Source: CBDUBH01 sp965365345
GTDB lineage: Bacteria > Bacteroidota > Ignavibacteria > Ignavibacteriales > SURF-24
Direction of reading: 5' to 3'
DNA length: 26,348 nucleotides
Assembly: GCA_965365345.1 (NCBI GenBank)
Contig: CBDUBH010000048.1
Location: forward strand, 1 to 26,348
In this document: piece after piece, positions 5,110 to 12,965 of the stretch
How the letters are laid out: each line of letters opens with the position of its first letter
Position numbering within the stretch: the first letter of the stretch is position 1
The notes under the pieces: model-generated
The model's input: only the letters and a program-made list of their open reading frames with translations
What the model was told of the DNA's origin: nothing
The model's database searches: none
Position numbers and translations under genes: made by a program

Positions 5110-7212
5110 ATGAAAAGACTTATTTTTTTATTTTTTGTTTTTTTAACGGTAAATCAAATTATGGCTCAAAATGACAATCCTTTGTTGAAGGAGTTTAATA
5201 CTCCTTTCGGAGTTCCCCCTTTCAGTGAGATCAAAATAGAACATTACAAACCTGCTTTTGAAGCCGCGGTTGCTGAACATCAAAAAGAGATCGATGCAAT
5301 TGTAAATAATAAAGCGGTTCCCACTTTTCAAAATACTATTGAAGCTTTGGATAAAAGCGGGAAACTTTTGGATAAGGTAGGAAGCGTATTTTATAATATG
5401 TCATCTGCAAATACAAACGACGAACTTCAAAAAGTTTCGCGCGAAATAACTCCGATGATGACAACCCACTATAATAATATCTCGCTTAATCCGGTTTTAT
5501 TTTCTAAAGTGAAATCTGTCTATGAAAGTCCGGATAAAGCTAAATTAAATCCTGAAGAAAAAATGCTTCTGGAAAAAACTTATAAAGGTTTTGTAAGACA
5601 AGGTGCAAATCTTAATGAAGATCAGAAAACAGAATTAAGAAAGATCAATGATGAACTTGCAATGTTAACATTGAACTTTGGTGAAAATCTTCTTAAAGAA
5701 ACAAATAATTTTTTATTGATAGTTGATAAAAAAGAAGATCTTGCGGGATTGCCCGAAGTCTCAATTGCAGGCGCTGCAGAACTTGCAAAAGCAAAAGGTC
5801 ATGATGGAAAATGGATCTTCACTCTTCAAAAACCGAGCTTGATCCCGTTTTTACAGTATTCCGAAAAAAGAGACCTTAGAGAAAAGATTTTCAAAGCTTA
5901 TATAAATCGCGGTGATAACAATAATGAATATGATAATAAAAAGATAATATCCAGAATTGCTGCGCTTCGCGTGAAATATGCAAATCTTCTCGGTTATAAA
6001 AATTATGCTGATTATGTTCTTGAAGAAAGAATGTCAAAAGATTCAAGAAGTGTTTACAATCTTTTAAATCAGTTGTGGACTCCCGCACTTAACAGAGCTA
6101 AGAATGAAGCCGGCGATCTTCAAAAATTGATCGATTCGGAAAATGCCGGAATTAAACTTGAAGCTTGGGATTGGTGGTATTACGCTGAAAAATTGAAAAA
6201 GCAAAAATATGCAATTGATGATGAAGTTTTGCGTCCGTATTTCAAATTGGAAAATGTTAGACAAGGTGCTTTTGATGTTGCCACAAAATTATACGGAATC
6301 ACTTTCACTGAAAGAACAGATATTCCGGTTTATCATAAAGATGTAAAAACTTTCGAAGTAAAAGAAGCTGACGGCAAACACATCGGTATTTTAATGCTGG
6401 ATTATTTCCCACGTGAAAGTAAACGCGTCGGCGCATGGATGAGCGCTTACAGGAAACAATTTTTTGATGATGGTAAAAATGTAACTCCTGTTATTGTTAA
6501 TGTAGGTAATTTTTCACAGCCTGTCGGTGATGATCCTTCATTATTAACATTTGATGAAGTTGAAACTTTATTCCATGAATTTGGTCACGGTTTGCACGGT
6601 TTGTTATCATATACAAAATACAATACTTTATCAGGAACATCTGTTCCAAGGGATTTCGTAGAGCTTCCTTCTCAGATAATGGAAAACTGGGCAGCTGAAC
6701 CGGAAGTTATGAAAATGTACGCAAAACATTACAAAACCGGTGATGTTATTCCTGATGAATTGATCGAAAAATTGAAAAACGCTGCTTTGTTCAATCAGGG
6801 ATTTGCAACTGTTGAATATCTTTCAGCTTCACTGCTTGATATGAACTGGCATACTTTGACTGATACTCTTGAAGTTGACGCAAATAAATTCGAAAAGGAA
6901 TATCTGGACAAAATAAGTATGATGCCTGAAATAGTGGTTAGATATAGAAGTCCATATTTCAATCATATTTTTGCGAGCGGATATGCTGCAGGATATTACA
7001 GCTATATTTGGTCGGAAGTTTTGGATTCTGATGCATTCCAGGCTTTTAAGGAAACTACTTTGTTCAATAAAGAATTGGCGCAGAAATTCAGAGAGCATGT
7101 ACTTTCTAAGGGCGGTACTGAAGAACCAATGGATCTTTATAAAAAGTTTAGAGGCAGAGAACCTAAGATAGATGCTCTTTTGAAAAAACGCGGTTTGGAT
7201 ACAGTTCTTTAA
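5110..7212 (+). CDS. dcp: Exported M3-family zinc metallopeptidase (peptidyl-dipeptidase Dcp-like)
   Basis: 700 residues from ATG 5110; an upstream TTG (5077) falls inside the predicted promoter and is unlikely. MKRLIFLFFVFLTVNQIMA is a signal peptide cleaved before Gln20, so the enzyme is exported, probably to the periplasm. The segment NPLLKEFNTPFGVPPFSEI opens the typical Dcp N-terminus. The catalytic zinc site is HEFGH (residues 489-493), with Glu518 exactly 25 residues after the second His, as in thimet oligopeptidase and Dcp. The flanking LFHEFGHGLHGLLS and PRDFVELPSQIMENW are conserved M3 blocks, and FNHIFASGYAAGYYSY near the C-terminus supplies the substrate-binding Tyr/Gly loop. Full family length. 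It removes dipeptides from the C-termini of short peptides. The gene is alone on this strand, with its own promoter and terminator. Confidence 0.93.
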   Translation: MKRLIFLFFVFLTVNQIMAQNDNPLLKEFNTPFGVPPFSEIKIEHYKPAFEAAVAEHQKEIDAIVNNKAVPTFQNTIEALDKSGKLLDKVGSVFYNMSSANTNDELQKVSREITPMMTTHYNNISLNPVLFSKVKSVYESPDKAKLNPEEKMLLEKTYKGFVRQGANLNEDQKTELRKINDELAMLTLNFGENLLKETNNFLLIVDKKEDLAGLPEVSIAGAAELAKAKGHDGKWIFTLQKPSLIPFLQYSEKRDLREKIFKAYINRGDNNNEYDNKKIISRIAALRVKYANLLGYKNYADYVLEERMSKDSRSVYNLLNQLWTPALNRAKNEAGDLQKLIDSENAGIKLEAWDWWYYAEKLKKQKYAIDDEVLRPYFKLENVRQGAFDVATKLYGITFTERTDIPVYHKDVKTFEVKEADGKHIGILMLDYFPRESKRVGAWMSAYRKQFFDDGKNVTPVIVNVGNFSQPVGDDPSLLTFDEVETLFHEFGHGLHGLLSYTKYNTLSGTSVPRDFVELPSQIMENWAAEPEVMKMYAKHYKTGDVIPDELIEKLKNAALFNQGFATVEYLSASLLDMNWHTLTDTLEVDANKFEKEYLDKISMMPEIVVRYRSPYFNHIFASGYAAGYYSYIWSEVLDSDAFQAFKETTLFNKELAQKFREHVLSKGGTEEPMDLYKKFRGREPKIDALLKKRGLDTVL

Positions 7213-7237
7213 TAGGATAATCTTTTTTAAGTTAATA

Positions 7238-7279
7238 AAGAAATGCCGGTTATTGTTAATTCGATATCCGGCATTTCTT
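7238..7279. terminator. Bidirectional terminator between convergent genes
   Basis: AAGAAATGCCGG (7238-7249) pairs with CCGGCATTTCTT (7268-7279). T-rich sequence follows on both strands (TATTTTA on plus, TATTAACTT on minus). It serves the M3 peptidase from the left and the DUF2892 gene from the right. Confidence 0.8.
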
Positions 7280-7303
7280 ATTTTAGACACTTACATAAGA
7301 ATA

Positions 7304-7510
7304 TCAGACCTTTGCGGTGGTGCCTGTTTTTGTTTTGCAAGAATTAATTCCCAGCAATGCATAAAGAGGACAAAAACTAATTGCCGCAGTTATAATTGGA
7401 ATCAATCCTATTACTCCCCACCATGTTTTGAAATAAAATCCTGCTGCAATCATTAAAACACCAAGCGCATAGCGAAAATACTTATCAGTCTGACCGACAT
7501 TAGCTTTCAT
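7304..7510 (-). CDS. Small DUF2892-family inner-membrane protein
   Basis: 68 residues starting at ATG 7508-7510, preceded by a near-perfect AGGAGGT five bases away, one of the strongest ribosome binding sites in the window. MKANVGQTDKYFRYALGV, two hydrophobic helices (about 13-29 and 31-47) and the signature CPLYALLGINSC near residues 47-58 identify the DUF2892 family, which is also found as the membrane tail of YgaP-type rhodanese proteins. Two Cys residues (47 and 58) frame the signature. No function is established. No rhodanese domain is attached here and the gene stands alone. Confidence 0.85.
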   Translation of the reverse strand: MKANVGQTDKYFRYALGVLMIAAGFYFKTWWGVIGLIPIITAAISFCPLYALLGINSCKTKTGTTAKV

Positions 7511-7856
7511 TTAATACCTCCTAAGATCCTATGAATTAAAATATTTAATTACATTTGATTTGATTCAGACCGGACAATTCGGATTCAGGGAATTTAAATA
7601 AATGAGAACAGCTTTAATTCCTGTATAAACCTGAATTAGAAGGTGAGAAATTAAAGAGTAAGATCATATTAAGACTAGGACGAAAATACAAGAAAATTCC
7701 ACCTCACCTTAGCCCTCTCCTCGAGGAGAGGAAAACAGAAAAGATTCTCGACAAGCGGGAATGACGGGCATTGGATAAAGATTTCTCATCCCGATTAAAT
7801 CGTCCCGAAAGCATTCGGGAGAAATGATAAGAGAAGCCGGAATGACAGAAAGAATA

Positions 7857-7933
7857 GAAAAGTTTTGTCATCCTTGAGTTTACCTGCCGGAGGTAAGGCG
7901 AGGTCTCCGAAGCGAAGGATCTAAAACTTTTCA
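7857..7933 (-). repeat. ATCCTT/AAGGAT hairpin with enlarged loop
   Basis: Arms GAAAAGTTTTGTCATCCTT and AAGGATCTAAAACTTTTC; internal loop GTC versus CT. The loop holds CCTGCCGGAGGTAAGGCGAGG, an imperfect relative of the mini-hairpin at 7963-7981. Confidence 0.8.
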
Positions 7934-7962
7934 TTAATTGAATAATCAAAGCAGGAATTCCC

Positions 7963-7981
7963 CCTGCCTACCGCAGGCAGG
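7963..7981. repeat. 19-bp mini-hairpin CCTGCCT/AGGCAGG
   Basis: Seven-base stem with loop ACCGC, lying within a TTCCCCC...TCGTAATGACAG unit, which is the loop region of a GCAATGACA-type element. Confidence 0.7.
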
Positions 7982-8059
7982 ATCGTAATGACAGTATCAC
8001 AACTTTTTGTCATCGCGAGGGAGCGGGTAGCGACTGTGGCGATCTCAAGGTTTTAAAAT

Positions 8060-8116
8060 AAAAAATCCCTAGATCCTTCAGTCGCTTAAGCTCCTTCTAG
8101 GATGACAGGAATTTTT
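8060..8116 (+). repeat. ATCCTT/AGGAT hairpin, AAAATCCCT arm type
   Basis: Left arm AAAAAATCCCT-AG-ATCCTT, right arm AGGAT-GAC-AGGAATTTTTT. It lies about 40 bases past the beta-barrel stop codon, where it could act as a terminator for that minus-strand gene. Confidence 0.75.
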
Positions 8117-8153
8117 TATAACGAATTTTTAGTTGATTGCTGAACGCTGATAT

Positions 8154-8801
8154 CTAATTCAAGTCAACTTGTAAAGTGGCGAAAATAAGAATGGAATTAA
8201 TGCTTTTCTCCTCTTCTTCCTTACCTATCAAATTATTGAAATTGTACTTAGCTGAAACATCAAAACTGAGATTTGGAGTCAAAGCAAAATCAATTCCGCC
8301 GCCAAGTCCGATCCCGAATCTGGCGCGGCTTTTTATTTCCTCTGCAGCAAACTTATAATCCTGAATTTCATAATCCACTTTTCCGAAAGAACTTACAAGT
8401 ACATCAAATGTAGCATACGGAGTTACGGGTCCGGGAATCAATCCCAATTCACTTCCGAGCGATGCCTGAAATAAACTGCCCGATGTTGTAATATTTAATC
8501 TGTCAATTTGATCTGATAAAGGAAATTGTGGAAAATCAACTATTCCCTCATCACCGAATTTTGAATAAAGAAAATTTGCTGTGATACTTACAGAGGTCAA
8601 AGGAATTTCAAAACGTATCTTGCCGCCATATGTAAATCCCGTTCCAAATCCCAATCCATTTTCAGAAATTGATGTTGTGTAAGAATCTTTACCACTCAAT
8701 GCTGTAAATCCTATTCCGGGTCCAACCGAAAAATCCTGTGATCTAAATTCAACAGAAAGAAATAAAATCAAAACGATAACTGCGGTAAATAACTTTTTCA
8801 A
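8154..8801 (-). CDS. Outer-membrane beta-barrel protein (OmpA-like eight-strand type)
   Basis: 215 residues. I choose TTG 8799-8801 because GGAGG lies four bases upstream; the longer TTG at 8816 would place that site inside the gene. KKLFTAVIVLILFLSVEFRSQ is a signal peptide. The mature part is built of alternating amphipathic strands rich in Gly, Ser and aromatic residues (DFSVGPGIGFTALSG, GFGTGFTYGGKIRFEI, SVSITANFLYSKFG, ARFGIGLGGGIDFAL) and ends in the strand SILIFATLQVDLN, typical of small porin-like outer-membrane proteins with the 'outer membrane beta-barrel' domain. Function unknown; such proteins are often assigned adhesion or structural roles. The gene is isolated between two repeat-filled spacers. 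Confidence 0.8.
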   Translation of the reverse strand: MKKLFTAVIVLILFLSVEFRSQDFSVGPGIGFTALSGKDSYTTSISENGLGFGTGFTYGGKIRFEIPLTSVSITANFLYSKFGDEGIVDFPQFPLSDQIDRLNITTSGSLFQASLGSELGLIPGPVTPYATFDVLVSSFGKVDYEIQDYKFAAEEIKSRARFGIGLGGGIDFALTPNLSFDVSAKYNFNNLIGKEEEEKSINSILIFATLQVDLN

Positions 8802-8880
8802 TTTTCCTCCGCGCAAAAGGTAATGATGAGAATAATTCTTTTAATATAATTTAAATGTAATTAATGTACAATTTGTAATG

Positions 8881-8908
8881 GAAAATTGAAAATTGAAAAT
8901 TGAAAATT
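8881..8908 (+). repeat. Heptamer array (GAAAATT) x4
   Basis: Four perfect consecutive copies of GAAAATT, then AC. It is a short simple repeat about 80 bases upstream of the beta-barrel start codon. Confidence 0.9.
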
Positions 8909-9028
8909 ACGTTTCCTTCAAGAAATAAGATAGCTGCACCCGAATTGCTTCGGTCAAAGCGGATCAAAAACTTTCTTTGATTGAAGAATCAAATCGGAAG
9001 TATAAAGAAAATAATCTAAAAGCGGAGT

Positions 9029-9095
9029 TGAAAAAAGTTTAAGATCCTTCGGTCGTCCCGATTAAATCGGGACTCCCTCGAGGATGACAAGGATT
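9029..9095 (+). repeat. ATCCTT/AGGAT hairpin with 19-bp palindrome in its loop
   Basis: The hairpin core TTAAGATCCTTCGG...CTCGAGGATGACAAGGATT holds the palindrome GTCCCGATTAAATCGGGAC at 9055-9073 in its loop. The same 19-mer, as its reverse complement, recurs at 18611-18629. Confidence 0.8.
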
Positions 9096-9177
9096 ATTAT
9101 TTAGAGGATGAGTAAACATTTTATGATCCACAAACGGAAATCCGTATTCGACATAAAACATAAGGAATATCTTAAAT

Positions 9178-9207
9178 AAAAAAGCCGTTCCTAAGAACGG
9201 CTTTTTT
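9178..9207 (-). terminator. Terminator of the superoxide dismutase gene
   Basis: AAAAAAGCCGTTC (9178-9190) pairs with GAACGGCTTTTTT (9195-9207) around the loop CTAA. It sits 10 bases after the sod stop codon; read on the minus strand the stem is followed by a T-run. It would work on both strands. Confidence 0.9.
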
Positions 9208-9216
9208 GGAGGTTCA

Positions 9217-9810
9217 TTATTTCAGATTAGAAGAAACAAAATCCCAATTAATCAGTTTATCAATAAAAACAGTAAGGTAATCAGGACGTTTATTCTGGTA
9301 ATCCAAATAATAAGCATGTTCCCATACGTCAACTGTTAAAAGCGGTTTAAGGTTATGCGCAATGGGAGTATCTGCATTAGGAGTTTTAATTACTTTAAGT
9401 TTATCATTTTCCAAAACAAGCCAGGCCCAGCCGCTGCCAAATTGGGTTGCGCCCGCGTTTTTGAGTTCTTCAACAAATTTTTCAAAGCTGCCGAAATCCT
9501 TTTCAATTCTTTCCAGAAGTTCGCCTTCGGGTTTTCCGCCGCCATCTTTTTTCATGCAATTCCAGTAAAAAGTATGATTCCAAACCTGCGCTGAATTGTT
9601 AAATATTCCTGCACGGGATGAATCCCCTGCAGATGACTTAATTATTGTTTCAAGATCCGCATCTGCCAGTTCAGTGCCTTCAATCAATTTATTCGTATTT
9701 GTAACGTAAGCAGCGTGATGTTTATCATGATGAAATTCAAGGGTCTTTGCACTGATGTTTGGTTCAAGAGCATCTTTTGGATAAGGCAGATCCGGTAATG
9801 TAATAGCCAT
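9217..9810 (-). CDS. sodB: Iron-type superoxide dismutase
   Basis: 197 residues from ATG 9808-9810, with GGAGG seven bases upstream. It converts superoxide to O2 and H2O2 in the cytoplasm. The four metal ligands are His27 (FHHDKHH), His79 (QVWNHTFYW), Asp161 and His165 (VDVWEHAYYLDYQN). The second-sphere Gln is at position 75, in AQVWNH, where Fe enzymes carry it. The place where Mn enzymes have Gln (TANQDSPL) reads TPNADTPI, so this is Fe-type, possibly cambialistic. There is no signal peptide. It lies downstream of the RmlD-like gene on the same strand after a 112-bp gap, so probably has its own promoter there, and ends in a strong terminator. Confidence 0.95.
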   Translation of the reverse strand: MAITLPDLPYPKDALEPNISAKTLEFHHDKHHAAYVTNTNKLIEGTELADADLETIIKSSAGDSSRAGIFNNSAQVWNHTFYWNCMKKDGGGKPEGELLERIEKDFGSFEKFVEELKNAGATQFGSGWAWLVLENDKLKVIKTPNADTPIAHNLKPLLTVDVWEHAYYLDYQNKRPDYLTVFIDKLINWDFVSSNLK

Positions 9811-9922
9811 TATTTTACCTCCGAGTAATTTAAATTTACAATACTTCCTTTCTTTTAATTAGAATAGGTTAAAATTGTCTTATTTATATAAATGGTAAAG
9901 ATTTATTTTTAATATATCAAGT

Positions 9923-10816
9923 TCAAAAAACATTTTTTGCGAAAATAATTGTTTGTCTTACCGATTCCCTTAAACTCTTTTGGTGGAATCCGGATGAATT
10001 AAGTTTTCCGGTGCTCATGGAAACATCTCTTACTTTTTTAATTGATGTTACATTTTCCATAGAAATTTGCTCTATTAAATTTTTATCGAATCCTGCTTCT
10101 TCACATAGAATTTCCCCGAGTTCTGCTCTTGATACCCTTTGCTTACCGCCAAAATTAAAAGTTTCTTTTTTCACATCACTTTCAGCAATTTTGAGAATAA
10201 GTTCTGATGCATCAAAAAGTTCAAGCGGAGTACGGAATTGATCATAAAACAATTTTACTTTTTTCCCTTCCATGAAATTTTTGTACATAAGATGATAATT
10301 ATTTACGGAATGATTTAGACCTATTCCGAATAAAAGTGAAGTCCTTAAGATCACATAATTTTCCGTAGAATTTTTTATTTCCATTTCGCCGTTCAATTTT
10401 GTTTCAGCATAAACTGAAACCGGATTTATTGTTCCTTCTTCTGAAATATATTCCCCCTGATCGCCGTCATAAACCAGATCGGTTGAAGTGTAAATAATTT
10501 TAGAATTTCTTTTTTCACAAAATTCAGCAAGAACTTTTGATGAATTTACGTTTATATCATCAACAATTTTTCTCGGCATTTCTTTTGCAGATTCAGGTCT
10601 TGAAATTGCAGCGGTGTGAACAATAATTTCCGGATCAAATTCTTCAGTTATTTTTTTAAGAAGTTCCAAATCAGAAAGATCAACTTTTGCGGATCTGAAT
10701 TGTCTGACATTTCCTAATGAATTATTATACAAAGTTAAAATTTCATGATCTTTAGAAAATGCAAGATTAAGATATTGACCTAAGAGTCCGCTGCCGCCTG
10801 TTATCATTATTTTCAT
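9923..10816 (-). CDS. RmlD-family NAD(P)-dependent reductase (dTDP-4-dehydrorhamnose reductase-like)
   Basis: 297 residues from ATG 10814-10816. The Rossmann loop GGSGLLGQ is at residues 7-14, IVHTAAISRPE at 65-75, and the catalytic triad STD (111-113) with Tyr136xxxLys140 (VYAETKLNGE). ILRTSLLFG, the FRTPLE substrate loop and NFGGKQRVSRAELG complete the RmlD/RfbD pattern. RmlD makes dTDP-L-rhamnose, but the gene is not near rmlA, B or C, and the same fold serves other sugar reductases and MAT2B-like proteins, so the substrate is uncertain. It is transcribed divergently from nfo across 65 bp. Confidence 0.85.
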   Translation of the reverse strand: MKIMITGGSGLLGQYLNLAFSKDHEILTLYNNSLGNVRQFRSAKVDLSDLELLKKITEEFDPEIIVHTAAISRPESAKEMPRKIVDDINVNSSKVLAEFCEKRNSKIIYTSTDLVYDGDQGEYISEEGTINPVSVYAETKLNGEMEIKNSTENYVILRTSLLFGIGLNHSVNNYHLMYKNFMEGKKVKLFYDQFRTPLELFDASELILKIAESDVKKETFNFGGKQRVSRAELGEILCEEAGFDKNLIEQISMENVTSIKKVRDVSMSTGKLNSSGFHQKSLRESVRQTIIFAKNVF

Positions 10817-10881
10817 TTTACTTCTTTAATTTGATTGAGTATTTTTGTTAGTCTTTTAAGAATATAAAAAATCGAAATAAA

Positions 10882-11736
10882 ATGAAAAATATTTTGGGCG
10901 CACATACTTCTGTTGAAGGCGGAGTTTCAAAAGCAATTGATCTTGCGGAAAAATTACAATTTGATGCTGTTCAAATTTTCACAAAAAATGCCAGCAGGTG
11001 GAGCGCAAATCCATTGCCCGAAAAAGAAATAATTTCCTTTAAAGAAAAATTAGAAAGATCAAAAATTGATCATACTTTTTCGCATGATTCATATTTGATC
11101 AATTTATGTGCTGCAAATGATGATCTTTTGAAAAAATCGCGGACTGCATTTAAAGATGAGATCTTGAGGTGTGATCAACTTGGAATTCCGTATCTGGTTT
11201 TTCATCCCGGCGCGCACATGGGCATGGGAGAAGAAAAAGGTTTGGAAATGATAGCAAATTCTTTAAATCTGATTCTAAATGAATTGCACGATAGAAAAGT
11301 TATTTGTCTTTTGGAAACAACCGCCGGGCAGGGTTCGGCTTTGGGATTTAAGTTTGAGCATTTAAAGTCCATTATTGATAAGGTTGAAGATAAAAGGAGA
11401 GTTGGTGTTTGTTTGGATACAGCCCATATTTTTGCTGCGGGGTATGATCTAAGAAGTGAAGATGGTTATAAAAAAACTTTTTCACAATTTGATGAGATAA
11501 TTGGATTGGATTTATTAAAATGCATTCATATAAATGACAGCAAAAAAGAACTTGGCAGCAGGGTTGACAGGCATGAGCATATAGGAAAAGGATTTATAGG
11601 CGAAGAAGGATTTAGAAATTTGATGAATGATGAAAGATTGCGAGCTGTTCCTATGATATTGGAAACACCGAAAACCAAAGGGCAGCTTGAGGATTGCGAA
11701 AATATCCGGGTTTTAAGAAGTTTGGTTACAAATTAA
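10882..11736 (+). CDS. nfo: Endonuclease IV (AP endonuclease)
   Basis: 284 residues from ATG 10882. It nicks DNA 5' of abasic sites in base-excision repair. GAHTSVEGGV opens the protein as in all Nfo enzymes. The tri-zinc ligands are His68 (FSHDSYLINL), His108 (VFHPGAHMG), Glu145 (LLETTAGQG), Asp179 and His182 (CLDTAH), then HINDSK, DRHEHIGKG and the final ILETP; spacing agrees with the E. coli enzyme almost residue for residue. Full length. The start overlaps no other gene, and the 65-bp divergent spacer must hold promoters for both sides; TATTTTTG at 10840 resembles a -7 box but lacks a -33 partner. The stop codon is joined directly to an octamer array. Confidence 0.96.
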   Translation: MKNILGAHTSVEGGVSKAIDLAEKLQFDAVQIFTKNASRWSANPLPEKEIISFKEKLERSKIDHTFSHDSYLINLCAANDDLLKKSRTAFKDEILRCDQLGIPYLVFHPGAHMGMGEEKGLEMIANSLNLILNELHDRKVICLLETTAGQGSALGFKFEHLKSIIDKVEDKRRVGVCLDTAHIFAAGYDLRSEDGYKKTFSQFDEIIGLDLLKCIHINDSKKELGSRVDRHEHIGKGFIGEEGFRNLMNDERLRAVPMILETPKTKGQLEDCENIRVLRSLVTN

Positions 11737-11807
11737 AAGATTGAAAGATTCAAAGATTGAAAGAATCAAAGATTGAAAGAATCAAAGATTCAAAGATTTA
11801 AAGATTT
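11736..11807 (+). repeat. Octamer array (AAAGATTN) x9 on the nfo stop codon
   Basis: Nine consecutive octamers AAAGATTG/C/T or AAAGAATC from 11736 to 11807. The first A is the last base of the nfo TAA. The order alternates G, C, G, C, suggesting an ancestral 16-bp unit. A degraded relative is at 18421-18445. Confidence 0.9.
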
Positions 11808-12110
11808 AATTTTTTTTTATCTGGTCTGTCATGGCTCTTAAAAAGTGTGGCAAGTGCGGAATAAGACAATTTTCGATTATAAATTTAATGTAATTTTTTG
11901 TAGAGACGTAGCATACTACGTCTCTACGATTAAAATGACAGGAAAAATATAATGGCAGAAGCCTGAATTTTAAGAATTTTTCTCTTAAACTTATATAGGT
12001 TTTAATAAAACAATGGGAAAATGGAATCGAAACCGGAACAATAATTTTTATACTTTTTTTGAAATTCTTGTAAATGAAGAATTCCCAGCTGTCAAACACT
12101 TACAAAAAAA
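11808..12110. other. Non-coding spacer with one perfect palindrome
   Basis: AT-rich, between the convergent nfo and DUF1460 genes. The only clear structure is the 28-bp palindrome at 11900-11927. Two open frames (one per strand) cross it, but neither has a plausible ribosome binding site or protein-like composition. I see no convincing terminator for the minus-strand cluster. Confidence 0.6.
11900..11927. repeat. Perfect 28-bp palindrome GTAGAGACGTAG / CTACGTCTCTAC
   Basis: Twelve-base arms around the loop CATA, with no mismatches. There is no T-run on either side, so it is not an ordinary terminator. Palindromes starting GTAGAGACG are a familiar class of dispersed repeat in several bacterial phyla, from general knowledge. 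Confidence 0.9.
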
Positions 12111-12965
12111 TTATCTGGGCTCTAAAGGTTTAAGCACTATAATTCCGGTTTGTCTTTTGTTCTTTGCAAGATATTCGGATAATGACTGTTTTGTTATCTG
12201 CACTTTTTGACCAACATTCGGTGCGTGCAATAAATGAACTCTTCCGTTATTTTTCTTTACGGCTACGCCAACGTGAACAACATCAAGTCCATTTATATTT
12301 GTGGTGATTGCAATCAGATATCCATCTTCAATCTTATCTTCAAAACGTGGAATTTTATTTTTCGGGATATAAAAATAGTCTCTTGAATTAATTTGATCTT
12401 CTGCGGATTTGATCTCCCGTAAATAATTATCGTTTTTAGCAATCTGCCTGTATTTATCTCTGTTTGTAGTCATAAAATCAACATAAAGATCCAATTCTTC
12501 GCCGCCAATCTTTCCGGTTATATCTTCAATAATCCCTTTTTTCTGATTGTCATAGATCCAATCTGTAAAATAATGAAGTCTGGATGGATATTCATCTAAA
12601 ACTCCGTCACGGTATCTGATCTTTTGCAATTCGTTTTGATATTCCTGAAAATTAGTTTTACCGGATTTTACCAGTCTGGCAAAAACAAGTGCATTTTCAA
12701 GAAAAGTAGTACAATCCAATCCGGTAAGATTAACTGTAAGTTTTTCTGCGGGATTTTTTTCAAGCGCAGATGCTTCGTAGTCTGTTCCGATAAACGATTG
12801 GGCAATTTCAGATAAAACAATATTTACCGGCTGATTTTCAAGTTGTCGTTCAACCGCCAGCGAAAATTTCTGATCGTAGATTTGAACATCCTTTTCAGAG
12901 TAAATGCTTTGTGCAATTAAATTTGCGGCAAATATAAATAAAATGACAAGGATCCGTTTTATCAT
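12111..12965 (-). CDS. Exported DUF1460 (NlpC/P60-fold) cell-wall amidase-like protein
   Basis: 284 residues from ATG 12963-12965, whose ATGA overlaps the dnaB stop codon, so translation is probably coupled. MIKRILVILFIFAANLIAQ is a signal peptide. The catalytic cysteine of the family is Cys85 in GLDCTTFLEN. His231 (VVHVGVAV) and the nearby LLHAPN (His247) supply the other conserved positions. DUF1460 proteins have an NlpC/P60-like cysteine peptidase fold and are thought to act on peptidoglycan stem peptides or as N-acetylmuramoyl-L-alanine amidases; the exact bond is not known. Full length. It is the last gene of the yicC-to-dnaB cluster, an unusual position for an envelope hydrolase. Confidence 0.88.
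   Translation of the reverse strand: MIKRILVILFIFAANLIAQSIYSEKDVQIYDQKFSLAVERQLENQPVNIVLSEIAQSFIGTDYEASALEKNPAEKLTVNLTGLDCTTFLENALVFARLVKSGKTNFQEYQNELQKIRYRDGVLDEYPSRLHYFTDWIYDNQKKGIIEDITGKIGGEELDLYVDFMTTNRDKYRQIAKNDNYLREIKSAEDQINSRDYFYIPKNKIPRFEDKIEDGYLIAITTNINGLDVVHVGVAVKKNNGRVHLLHAPNVGQKVQITKQSLSEYLAKNKRQTGIIVLKPLEPR

Larger units (their letters stand above)
7511..8153. repeat. Repeat-rich spacer upstream of DUF2892 and downstream of the beta-barrel gene
   Basis: Contains a CCTCACC...GGAGAGG unit (7700-7745), a region with nested CCCGAT/TCGGG words and CCCGAAAGCATTCGGG (7781-7830), a long reversed hairpin with arms GAAAAGTTTTGTCATCCTT and AAGGATCTAAAACTTTTC (7857-7933), a CCTGCCT/AGGCAGG mini-hairpin (7963-7981), a GTCATCGCGAGG...GCGATCTC unit (8009-8046), a forward ATCCTT/AGGAT hairpin (8060-8116) and a TTGCTGAACGCTGATATC relative of the 404 repeat (8136-8153) that ends at the beta-barrel stop codon. 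No gene. The 7511-7690 part is unique and could hold the DUF2892 promoter. Confidence 0.8.
8802..9177. repeat. Spacer with heptamer array and a hairpin carrying a nested mini-palindrome
   Basis: GAAAATT is repeated four times at 8881-8908. Further on, CTAAAAGCGGAGTTG (9016) repeats part of the nested element seen at 983-996, and an ATCCTT/AGGAT hairpin spans 9029-9095. AT-rich sequence at 8825-8880 probably holds the beta-barrel gene promoter, but I find no clear match to a consensus. No gene. Confidence 0.75.

Noticed and set aside
6829..7290. A 153-codon open frame antisense to the M3 peptidase
   Set aside because: It overlaps a well-supported metallopeptidase gene and its terminator, and its composition is that of reverse-strand coding sequence.
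7704..7949. An 81-codon open frame on the minus strand
   Set aside because: It lies entirely on palindromic repeat units; the translation is repeat-derived.
10840..10847. TATTTTTG as a -7 promoter box for nfo
   Set aside because: No TTTG at the required distance upstream, and the sequence is AT-rich enough for chance matches.
11806..12099. A 97-codon open frame on the minus strand
   Set aside because: It runs through the GTAGAGACG palindrome and part of the octamer array, has no ribosome binding site and no protein-like pattern.
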